Below, one piece after another: positions 1 to 6,216 of a DNA stretch of 33,065 nucleotides. The translations under genes were made by a program, and so were the position numbers. The notes below the pieces were generated by a model, which saw only the letters and a program-made list of their open reading frames with translations, had not been told where the DNA came from and ran no database searches. The number at the start of each line of letters is the position of its first letter. Position 1 is the stretch's first letter. The stretch is from UBA1259 sp964453915 (lineage in GTDB: Bacteria > Bacillota > Clostridia > Christensenellales > Borkfalkiaceae), in NCBI GenBank assembly GCA_964453915.1, contig CAYVPW010000012.1, positions 1 through 33,065 on the forward strand, written 5' to 3'.

Positions 1-50
1 TTGCTCGTTTAATGCGAGTAGTTGATATTTTGCGTGTTTACTGCGAGTAG
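1..50. repeat. two-copy direct repeat, 29-nt period, at window edge
   Basis: Bases 1-21 and 30-50 match at 18 of 21 positions, and both end in TGCGAGTAG. Only two copies are visible because the window starts here, so this could be the tail of a longer tandem array or a chance duplication. The repeat is imperfect and the spacer is only 8 nt, so it does not look like a CRISPR array. Confidence 0.4.
3..50 (+). CDS. possible 3' end of a gene cut by the window edge
   Basis: One forward frame is open from the window edge and reads ARLMRVVDILRVYCE followed by TAG at 48-50. The next gene starts 35 bases later with its own ribosome binding site, which would fit an operon. Fifteen codons are too few to prove coding, and the same bases contain a 29-nt-period direct repeat that is not a multiple of three, so the stretch may instead be non-coding repeat. 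No function can be given. Confidence 0.25.
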   Translation, partial: ARLMRVVDILRVYCE

Positions 51-85
51 ATTATCTCAATAAATACCAAAGGAGAATAAAAATA

Positions 86-298
86 ATGGACAAGCCTACA
101 AAAGAACAACAATTTCATAGTGATAGCGATTTCAGAAAAGATTTAATAAAAATCTTTACTCAAACTCTGAAAGAGAAATTACCGAATTTTATTGAATATT
201 GTATTTACACGAGTAATTTAGCACCTGTTATGGAAACCTACTATATTATGACTATAAATACTTTTGAGAATACTACGAGCGATAAAACAGACAAGTAA
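86..298 (+). CDS. small hypothetical protein (70 aa)
   Basis: A 70-residue open frame starts at ATG 86, preceded by AAAGGAGA about nine bases upstream, which is a good ribosome binding site and fixes the start. The protein is polar and charged, with no signal peptide, no membrane segment and one Cys (residue 39). The middle (about residues 15-40) is probably helical and the last ten residues are Ser/Thr/Lys/Asp-rich. It is followed directly by a strong terminator. I do not recognise a family. It lies on the 3' side of a tRNA-Thr gene, a common integration point for mobile elements, so it could be cargo at the end of such an element, but no integrase is visible in the window. Confidence 0.55.
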   Translation: MDKPTKEQQFHSDSDFRKDLIKIFTQTLKEKLPNFIEYCIYTSNLAPVMETYYIMTINTFENTTSDKTDK

Positions 299-325
299 AC
301 TTAACGAATAGTGGTTGGGAAAGAT

Positions 326-359
326 AAAAGACCTTGTATTTTTTGTACAAGGTCTTTTT
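326..359. terminator. bidirectional rho-independent terminator
   Basis: The arms at 326-338 and 346-358 are perfectly complementary over 13 bp (AAAAGACCTTGTA and its complement) around a 7-nt loop. On the plus strand the 3' arm ends in a T-run and closes the 70-aa gene. On the minus strand the hairpin lies immediately after the tRNA-Thr 3' end and is followed by TTTTATCTTT, so it probably also ends the tRNA transcript. Confidence 0.85.
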
Positions 360-362
360 ATG

Positions 363-438
363 TGGAGCTACTGGGCGGACTCGAACCGCCGACCTGCTGA
401 TTACGAATCAGCTGCTCTACCGACTGAGCCACAGTAGC
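363..438 (-). tRNA. tRNA-Thr (anticodon CGT)
   Basis: A complete 76-nt cloverleaf on the minus strand. The acceptor arms are GCTACTG (432-438) and CAGTAGC (367-373), with a T discriminator and an encoded CCA at 363-365. The anticodon stem GCTGA/TCAGC encloses the loop TTCGTAA, giving anticodon CGT, which reads the threonine codon ACG. The T-arm carries the standard GGTTCGAGTCC core. The gene stands alone, not in a tRNA cluster, and a truncated copy of its 5' half lies about 165 bp upstream in the same orientation. Confidence 0.95.
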
Positions 439-439
439 A

Positions 440-549
440 TTTTTGATTGAGTTTTTACAAGTTTTTTTACAACTTTTTTACAGGTTTTTGTTTAAGTGGG
501 CTAAAATCAGTTGTTTTTGATTGTTTTTATATCTTTTTAACCCTTTTTT
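440..549. promoter_or_regulatory. helically phased T-tracts upstream of tRNA-Thr, predicted bent DNA
   Basis: Five T-runs at 440-444, 452-456, 462-468, 474-479 and 485-489 have centres 10.5-12 nt apart. A second set at 514-518, 524-528, 534-538 and 544-549 has centres 10-10.5 nt apart. A-tracts repeated once per helical turn are known to bend DNA, and A-rich DNA upstream of stable RNA promoters can act as an UP element. Three of the tracts also form the repeat TTTTTACA. I could not pick a convincing -10/-35 pair for the tRNA. The bases from 630 to 723 hold nothing recognisable beyond AT-rich DNA. Confidence 0.55.
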
Positions 550-629
550 AATGGTTAAGTATATAATTACGAATCAGCTGGTCCGACTTAAGCCACAGTA
601 GCATTTATAACAGGAATTTTTAATGGTTA
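545..629. repeat. 13-bp direct repeat bracketing the tRNA remnant
   Basis: TTTTTAATGGTTA occurs at 545-557 and again, identically, at 617-629, with the tRNA-Thr fragment between the copies. The repeat could be a target-site duplication or a recombination scar, but the sequence is AT-rich, so chance similarity cannot be excluded. Confidence 0.6.
566..603 (-). pseudogene. truncated copy of tRNA-Thr 5' half
   Basis: Bases 566-580 are identical to 400-414 of the intact tRNA (anticodon loop and stem), and 590-604 match the 5' acceptor and start of the D-arm apart from one base. Between them the D-loop is altered, with a two-base deletion. The 3' half (variable loop, T-arm, 3' acceptor) is absent, so it cannot fold as a tRNA. 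This is either a decayed duplication or the remnant of an integration or excision event at the tRNA gene. Confidence 0.85.
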
Positions 630-723
630 GCGCAAAAAAACAACTCTAAAGTTAAATTTGCCTAATCATATTATCATAATTCAAAAAAAATATCAACCGA
701 TTTTTTCAATAAAATAAACTTTT

Positions 724-1572
724 TTATAACCTTATCTTAAAACCGTTTTTGTTTAGCCATTCAACGGCAAGTTCAAACCACTTTGCATTATGAGAATCCG
801 TCATTGCGGCAGGTGCTCCCACAAAAGAAGTTGTTTCGTTGCAAAGAGAAGAACCGTGCTCGCCACTTTCAAAAATATGCAATTCAAACGGCACTCCAAC
901 CTTTTTATAGGCAGCGGCAAGCATAAGGCTGTTTTCAGAAGGAACGCAAGCATCGTTTGACGTAGTCCATATAAATGCGGGCGGACAAGCTTTTGTAATA
1001 TTTTTTTCTACGGATACTTTAGCTATAATATTTTCGTCCCCGTCGGCTAAATTTTGCATACTGCCAACGTGCGTGTTTTTACCTGAAGAAACCACAGGAT
1101 AACAAAAAACGGCAGCATTGAGTTTTGCATTTTCGCATCTTTCGCCTAAAATAGCCTTAACGTCTTTACAATTCCACATAGTGGAAACCGTACCCAAAAG
1201 ATGACCGCCTGCAGAAAAACCTATCCCCGCTATTTTATCTTTATCTAAATTGTATTTGTCAGCATTTTCCCTAACGTATAAAACCGCCATAATCCCTTCT
1301 AATAATTGAACGGGATATCTTTGGGGAGCAACCGAATAATCTAACGTAAACGCATTAAATCCTTTTGCAACAAACGCCAATGCAACCGGCTCTTTTTCTC
1401 TATCCGAAGCAATAAAATAACCGCCACCCGGAAAAACAACGATTGACGGACGCTTTCTTTCACCGCAAAATTCAGGTGAATGGTAATTGATATAAGTATT
1501 AAGATAGCCGTTTTCTCCACCTTTTCTTTTTAAGCCGAAATATTTATATAAATCTATTTTTTCCGTAATCAT
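724..1572 (-). CDS. alpha/beta hydrolase, esterase/acetylesterase type
   Basis: A 282-residue cytosolic alpha/beta-hydrolase with no signal peptide. The oxyanion-hole segment PGGGY is at residues 48-52. The nucleophile elbow GFSAGG places the catalytic Ser at 120, and Asp207 (SNDACVP) and His239 (SGEHGSS) complete a plausible triad. The family (esterases and deacetylases related to acetyl-xylan esterase and the HSL-like group) hydrolyses carboxyl esters; the substrate cannot be read from sequence, but removal of acetyl groups from sugars is common. The gene is monocistronic and divergent from the DUF6062-like gene. Its promoter is TTGCAA-17-TAAAAT at 1622-1650, giving a leader of about 40 nt with only a weak ribosome binding site (AGGCGG). 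Confidence 0.85.
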   Translation of the reverse strand: MITEKIDLYKYFGLKRKGGENGYLNTYINYHSPEFCGERKRPSIVVFPGGGYFIASDREKEPVALAFVAKGFNAFTLDYSVAPQRYPVQLLEGIMAVLYVRENADKYNLDKDKIAGIGFSAGGHLLGTVSTMWNCKDVKAILGERCENAKLNAAVFCYPVVSSGKNTHVGSMQNLADGDENIIAKVSVEKNITKACPPAFIWTTSNDACVPSENSLMLAAAYKKVGVPFELHIFESGEHGSSLCNETTSFVGAPAAMTDSHNAKWFELAVEWLNKNGFKIRL

Positions 1573-1621
1573 TACCGTACCGCCTGAAGTTATTTAACGT
1601 TTTTGTACTTTATTTTTTATT

Positions 1622-1650
1622 ATTTTAGCATGCAAGCAATTTTTTTGCAA
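1622..1650 (-). promoter_or_regulatory. sigma-A promoter of the alpha/beta hydrolase
   Basis: On the minus strand, TTGCAA (1650-1645) is separated by exactly 17 nt from TAAAAT (1627-1622). It stands back to back with the promoter of the plus-strand gene, with 8 bases between the two -35 boxes. Confidence 0.65.
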
Positions 1651-1658
1651 TAAAAACC

Positions 1659-1687
1659 TTGAATTTCCATTTTAAATTTGTTATTAT
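1659..1687 (+). promoter_or_regulatory. promoter of DUF6062-like gene, predicted leaderless
   Basis: TTGAAT at 1659-1664, 17 nt, then TATTAT at 1682-1687. Transcription would begin about seven bases after the -10 box, at or next to ATG 1694. No ribosome binding site precedes this ATG, so the message is probably leaderless. Confidence 0.6.
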
Positions 1688-1693
1688 ATGAGT

Positions 1694-2371
1694 ATGAATT
1701 ATCATATAGACACAGGATTGATAAAAGAAAAGTTCAAAACGGATTGCGAATGTCCTTTATGTGAAATTCAGGCGGTTGCGGAAGAACAGTTCTTACACGA
1801 ATTTTTAAACGATGCGGTTATGGAAGAAACCACTCGCCTAAAAGTAAATAAAACTGGCTTTTGCGAAAAGCACTTCGATATGCTGTTTGCAAGGCAAAAC
1901 AAACTTTCCGTTGCCCTACAAATATCTACCAGAACAAGCAATATAATCAGTGGATTAAAAGAAATAAAATCCGTAAAAGAAGCAAAAGCGCAGGCGGAAT
2001 TATTATTAAAACAAAAAGATTCTTGCATAATATGCAATCTTTTAGAAGAAAGTATGATAAAATACTATAAAACCGTTGCGCAACTTTTTATGAGAGAAAA
2101 GGATTTTTATAAATCTATAATTTCCACAAAAGGTTTTTGTCTTAAACATTATGCAATGTTATTAAAGTATTCTGCGGAAGCAGGCTTTGCAAAAAAAGAC
2201 TACCTTTCGGTTTTATCTACCGTACAAATTAAAAATCTAAAACGCCTTCAAGGCGAATTAGACGAGTTTTGCGTAAAACACGATTATCGCAACGCATTAA
2301 AACCGTTGGGAACTGCCGAAACGGCTCTTCCCAGAATGAGAACAAAACTGTACGGTAAAAAGAACGTATAA
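1694..2371 (+). CDS. DUF6062-like cysteine-rich protein
   Basis: I place the start at ATG 1694 (MNYHIDTGLIKEKF, 225 aa) because the promoter geometry predicts a transcript beginning there; an in-frame ATG at 1688 is the alternative. The protein has two matching halves, each with a CxxC pair followed by a Cys-x-x-His: CECPLC then CEKHF, and CIICN then CLKHY. This looks like two metal (zinc) sites. The layout fits DUF6062, a family of unknown function found widely in Clostridia. There is no membrane segment or signal peptide, so it should be cytosolic. It is monocistronic and ends before a bidirectional terminator. Family assignment is from memory of the motif pattern; the molecular function is unknown. 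Confidence 0.8.
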   Translation: MNYHIDTGLIKEKFKTDCECPLCEIQAVAEEQFLHEFLNDAVMEETTRLKVNKTGFCEKHFDMLFARQNKLSVALQISTRTSNIISGLKEIKSVKEAKAQAELLLKQKDSCIICNLLEESMIKYYKTVAQLFMREKDFYKSIISTKGFCLKHYAMLLKYSAEAGFAKKDYLSVLSTVQIKNLKRLQGELDEFCVKHDYRNALKPLGTAETALPRMRTKLYGKKNV

Positions 2372-2399
2372 CCCTTCCCCCTTATATATTTTTTCAAAA

Positions 2400-2442
2400 C
2401 AAACAGCATAACCGCATTATTTGGGTTATGCTGTTTGCTTTT
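2400..2442. terminator. bidirectional terminator between DUF6062-like gene and engB
   Basis: The 14-bp perfect arms CAAACAGCATAACC (2400-2413) and its complement (2424-2437) enclose a 10-nt loop. The hairpin is flanked by CTTTT on the plus side and by AAAA on the left, so it can stop both convergent transcripts, the DUF6062-like gene and the lon-engB message. Confidence 0.85.
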
Positions 2443-2459
2443 AAAAGTTTTTGTTGCTA

Positions 2460-3050
2460 TTATTCTTGTTCTTCTTTAACCGTCAAAGCCTTTTCTATCA
2501 ATGCCAGAACGTTTTCTTTACCCGTTCCCGTATAAGAAGAATAAGTAATATCTCCCACGCCTACTCTCAATTCTGCGGCAATTTTCATCAACTGCGGCTT
2601 GATTTTAGTTTTAGAAAGTTTGTCGGCTTTTGTCGCTATAATAACAAACGGCAAACGATAATGATAAAGATAGTTTATCATCATTTTATCGTCTTCTGTC
2701 GGATCGTGACGAATATCTACCAAAGATAACAATAATTTTATAGGCTCGGTCGCTAAAAAAGTTTCTAATAGTTTAGCCCATTTTTGCTTTTCTTCTTTGC
2801 TAACCTTTGCAAAACCGTATCCGGGCAAATCCGCAAGGACGAAATCTCCGAAATCAAAATAATTGATAAGCCTTGTTCTTCCGGGAGTATCAGATGTTTT
2901 TGCAAGTTTTTTCTTGCCGGCAAGCATATTTATAAGGCTGCTTTTACCAACGTTTGACTTTCCGCAAACCGCTATTATCGGCTTGTCCGTTTTATAAAAT
3001 TTATCCGCACTTGCAACCGAGGTAATAAAGGTTGCGTCTTTTATCTTCAT
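2460..3050 (-). CDS. engB: ribosome biogenesis GTP-binding protein EngB/YsxC
   Basis: A 196-residue TrmE-Era-EngA-EngB type GTPase required for maturation of the large ribosomal subunit. Visible GTPase motifs are G1 GKSNVGKSS (residues 30-38), the switch I region SDTPGRTRLINYF with its conserved Thr, G3 DLPGYGFA (from residue 74) and G4 TKADK. Length is normal for the family. It starts 11 bases after the lon stop codon, with AAGGGA ahead of its ATG, so it is translated from the lon message. lon followed by engB is a common Firmicutes arrangement, which supports both calls. Confidence 0.96.
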   Translation of the reverse strand: MKIKDATFITSVASADKFYKTDKPIIAVCGKSNVGKSSLINMLAGKKKLAKTSDTPGRTRLINYFDFGDFVLADLPGYGFAKVSKEEKQKWAKLLETFLATEPIKLLLSLVDIRHDPTEDDKMMINYLYHYRLPFVIIATKADKLSKTKIKPQLMKIAAELRVGVGDITYSSYTGTGKENVLALIEKALTVKEEQE

Positions 3051-3061
3051 AGCCGTTTCCC

Positions 3062-5392
3062 TTAAAAATTTATTGCGTTTTCAAAAACTTGTTCCGCTTG
3101 TTCCACCGCAACGAATTTTATTTGTTTTCTTATTTCTTTAGGAATTTCCGTTAAATCTTTTTCATTGTCTTTGGGTATAATAACCGTTTTTATCCCGTTT
3201 CTAAAAGCGGCAAGCGCTTTTTCTTTTAGCCCGCCTATCGGCAAAACCTTTCCGCGAAGAGTTATTTCACCCGTCATTGCAACGCTCTTTTTTACGCTTT
3301 TTCCCGTAAATGCAGAAAGTATCGCAGTAGCCATGGTAATTCCCGCACTTGGCCCGTCTTTCGGCGTTGCGCCTTCCGGCACGTGCACGTGAATATCTTT
3401 GCTTTCAAAATCTTCTTCTTTTATTCCGTACTTTTCCGCACGGGAACGAATATAGCTTATCGCTGTTCTTGCGGACTCTTTCATTACGTCTCCAAGTTTC
3501 CCGGTAAGGAGTATCTCCCCCTTTCCGTGCATTAAACCTACTTCTATCGTCAGCGTTGTTCCGCCTACGCTAGTCCAAGCAAGTCCGGTTGCCGCACCCA
3601 CTTCGTCCTTATCTAAAATGCTGTCTCTAGTATGCTTTTTAACGCCCAAATACTTAAACACGTCTTCTTTATCGACAATCTGTTTTTTAACTCTAGGGTG
3701 TTCGGCATAAAGCGTTGCTACCTTTCTTATTATACTGCCCGTTTCCCTTTCAAGGTTTCTAACGCCCGCTTCCATAGTATAACTCTCTACCACTTCTCTT
3801 ATAGCGGCGTCCGTAATTTCTATTTGTCCCTCTTTAAGTCCGTTTTGCTTTATTTGCTTTGGCACAAGATAGCGCTTTGCTATTTCTACTTTTTCTTCGT
3901 CCGTATATCCCGTAAGTTCTATTATTTCCATACGGTCTAACAGTGGATAAGGAATGGTATCCACAGAATTTGCCGTTGTAATAAACATAACCTTTGACAG
4001 GTCGTAAGGGATCTCCATATACCTGTCTCTAAAAGACACGTTTTGCTCGGGATCTAACACTTCTAACAGCGCGCTAGCGGGGTCTCCGTGTATATCGGAA
4101 GACAATTTATCAATTTCATCCAGCAAAAACACGGGATTGCTAGTCCCTGCGGTTTTTAAGCCGTAAATAATCCTGCCGGGCATTGCACCGACGTAAGTTC
4201 TTCTGTGTCCCCTTATTTCCGCTTCGTCTTTTACACCGCCCAAGCTCATTCTAACGAATTTCCTGTTTAAAGCACGGGCAATTGACTGAGCAATAGAGGT
4301 TTTTCCCACTCCCGGAGGACCTACAAAACACAAAATAGGCCCTTTTATTTCTTTGGTTAAATGCAAAACAGAAAGATACTCAACAATTCTTTCCTTTACC
4401 TTTTTAAGTCCGAAATGGTCGGCATCTAAAACAGCTCTCGCTTCTTTTATGCTATCCGTATCTACGGTTTGCTCGTTAAAAGGAAGATCAATTATCCACT
4501 CTAGATAATTTAGAATGATAGAATAATCGGGAGAAGAAGGATTTATTTTATCTAATCTCGCAATCTCTTTAAGCGCCTTTTCTTCGATTTCTTTAGGAAG
4601 ATTTTTAGCCCTGATTTTGTCTACAAGTTCGTTTTCTTCGTTCACGTTATCGCCTAGTTCTTCGTGAATTGCTTTTAGTTGTTCTCTTAAATAGTATTCT
4701 TTTTGGCTTTTATCTATCCCTGCCCTTACTTTTCCGCTTATCTTTTTTTCTAACTTTGCTATCGCAAGTTCTCTGGAAAAAAGTTTTTCAAACGTCTTTA
4801 ATCTTTCTATCGTATCGCTTTCCGCCAAAACGCCCTGAACTTCGCTTTCCTTAAAGTTCGTAACCGTCATAGCGTTATCAACAAATTCGTTGGCATCGTT
4901 TATATCAACGATAGTTTTTATCATTTCTTTAGTTATACGCTTATCAAACAAAGTGTACTCGTAAAATGCGTTTTTTGCAACACGAAAGTACGCTTCTTTT
5001 TCTTCTTCTGAAACTTGCGAAGTATACGGCAATTCATCTACTTGAACGCAAAAATATCCGTCCGCAGGCAAAAACTTTACTATCTTTGCTCTTTTTGCCG
5101 CATAAACGTTTAATTTAATATTGCCGTTTGGCAACTTTACTATCTGTTTTATTTGCGCTATCACGCCTACTTCGCATATATCACCCTTTTTAGGAGAATC
5201 TATAAAGGCGTTTTTTTGTGCGGAAATAAAAATTTCGTCACCCCTTTCGGTTGCAACGTTCACCGCTTTTACCGATACGGGACGCCCTATATCAAAGTTT
5301 AATATCGTTTTAGGAAAAAGAACCTTTCCCCTTAACGGTATAAGGGGCAAAGTGATTGCTCCGTCTGTTTTGTTCTCTATTATTTCTTCCAT
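3062..5392 (-). CDS. lon: ATP-dependent Lon protease (LonA)
   Basis: A 776-residue LonA with the usual domain order: an N-terminal substrate-binding domain (about 12-210), a coiled-coil and helical linker, an AAA+ domain with Walker A GPPGVGKT and Walker B VFLLDEIDK, and a C-terminal serine-lysine protease domain. The catalytic dyad is Ser682 (KDGPSAG) and Lys725 (GGLKEKA). It forms hexamers that degrade misfolded and regulatory proteins in the cytosol. The start at ATG 5392 is supported by AAGGTGAG upstream. It is followed by engB and preceded by the HAD phosphatase gene 23 bases away. No CIRCE or CtsR-type operator is evident upstream. Confidence 0.97.
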   Translation of the reverse strand: MEEIIENKTDGAITLPLIPLRGKVLFPKTILNFDIGRPVSVKAVNVATERGDEIFISAQKNAFIDSPKKGDICEVGVIAQIKQIVKLPNGNIKLNVYAAKRAKIVKFLPADGYFCVQVDELPYTSQVSEEEKEAYFRVAKNAFYEYTLFDKRITKEMIKTIVDINDANEFVDNAMTVTNFKESEVQGVLAESDTIERLKTFEKLFSRELAIAKLEKKISGKVRAGIDKSQKEYYLREQLKAIHEELGDNVNEENELVDKIRAKNLPKEIEEKALKEIARLDKINPSSPDYSIILNYLEWIIDLPFNEQTVDTDSIKEARAVLDADHFGLKKVKERIVEYLSVLHLTKEIKGPILCFVGPPGVGKTSIAQSIARALNRKFVRMSLGGVKDEAEIRGHRRTYVGAMPGRIIYGLKTAGTSNPVFLLDEIDKLSSDIHGDPASALLEVLDPEQNVSFRDRYMEIPYDLSKVMFITTANSVDTIPYPLLDRMEIIELTGYTDEEKVEIAKRYLVPKQIKQNGLKEGQIEITDAAIREVVESYTMEAGVRNLERETGSIIRKVATLYAEHPRVKKQIVDKEDVFKYLGVKKHTRDSILDKDEVGAATGLAWTSVGGTTLTIEVGLMHGKGEILLTGKLGDVMKESARTAISYIRSRAEKYGIKEEDFESKDIHVHVPEGATPKDGPSAGITMATAILSAFTGKSVKKSVAMTGEITLRGKVLPIGGLKEKALAAFRNGIKTVIIPKDNEKDLTEIPKEIRKQIKFVAVEQAEQVFENAINF

Positions 5393-5414
5393 CGTCTCAC
5401 CTTTTTACCTATGT

Positions 5415-5420
5415 ATTATA
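5415..5420 (-). promoter_or_regulatory. possible -10 box for lon-engB
   Basis: TATAAT on the minus strand overlaps the stop codon of the HAD gene, and a TGCT just before it gives a near-extended -10. No good -35 lies 16-18 nt upstream, so lon may be partly read from the uvrC promoter. The leader would be about 20 nt, with AAGGTGAG as ribosome binding site. Confidence 0.35.
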
Positions 5421-6216
5421 AGCAGTATTTTTCAAGTACAGCCTTAACCGCATGTTCCTTAAACGACACGGTAATCTCATCTGCAACCCTTTTTAATTCT
5501 TCTCTGGCATCGCCTACCGCAACGCCGTGCCACTCTCCGGTTAATAATTCTATATCGTTAGTGGAATCGCCTATGCAAAGCGTTTTAGAATACGGCACGT
5601 TAAAATATTTACACATATACTTTACCGCCATTCCCTTGCTGAACGCAGGGTTTATTGCTTCTACAAGATTTGCACCGCCGTTATTGAATATCACGCGACC
5701 GTTAAATTTTTTATTAAGCAACGGAGTTATTTCCTTTGCTTTTTCTTCCGTGCAAACGCCGTTTATTTTTACAAATCTACCGCCGTTGTTTTTTATAAAA
5801 CTCACCAAATTATCTACTTTTATTGTGTCTATAACGCGAGTATTAAGACAAAAGTCTACGTATGGAGAATGTTCTTCGTAATACAACACGTCGTTTATAA
5901 ACGTAGTCGGCTTAACCCCTTCGCCGATAAAAGTTTTGGCAACTTCTACGGCATCTTGATTTTCTAATCCGCCTTCTAAATAACTCTCGCCCGTTTCTAT
6001 ATCGTTGATTTTTGCCCCCTGATAAGAAGCGATTATTCCCTTTATACCGTAATTTAAGCAAATGGCACGTATAGATTTAAACATTCTCCCCGTGCATATT
6101 ACAAACTTTCCGCCTTTTTCAACAAACTTGTTTATTGCGTCTATATTTTCTTTACTTATCACGCTGTTGTCGCCAAGCGTGCCGTCGTAATCGGATATTA
6201 CCAAATCGTATTTCAT
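5416..6216 (-). CDS. Cof-type HAD family phosphatase
   Basis: A 266-residue haloacid dehalogenase-superfamily hydrolase of subclass IIB. Motif I is SDYDGTLGDN, with nucleophile Asp9 and acid/base Asp11. Motif II is CTGRM, and motif IV is CIGDSTNDIELL. The cap domain lies between about residues 85 and 185. The family dephosphorylates small cytosolic metabolites (sugar phosphates, flavin or pyridoxal phosphates); the substrate here is unknown. The ATG overlaps the uvrC stop codon as TAATG, with AAGGAA upstream inside uvrC, so the two are translationally coupled. Pairing with uvrC is probably transcriptional convenience rather than a repair role. Confidence 0.92.
   Translation of the reverse strand: MKYDLVISDYDGTLGDNSVISKENIDAINKFVEKGGKFVICTGRMFKSIRAICLNYGIKGIIASYQGAKINDIETGESYLEGGLENQDAVEVAKTFIGEGVKPTTFINDVLYYEEHSPYVDFCLNTRVIDTIKVDNLVSFIKNNGGRFVKINGVCTEEKAKEITPLLNKKFNGRVIFNNGGANLVEAINPAFSKGMAVKYMCKYFNVPYSKTLCIGDSTNDIELLTGEWHGVAVGDAREELKRVADEITVSFKEHAVKAVLEKYCL

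Noticed and set aside
1..50. CRISPR-like repeat at the left edge
   Set aside because: Only two imperfect units with an 8-nt spacer; real arrays have longer, near-identical repeats and 25-40-nt spacers, and no cas genes are present.
86..723. complete integrative element at tRNA-Thr
   Set aside because: No integrase, excisionase or matching att pair is visible in the window; only a small gene and a tRNA fragment can be shown.
5411..5881. 156-codon plus-strand open frame across the HAD gene
   Set aside because: It is opposite a gene with complete HAD motifs and lacks a start signal.
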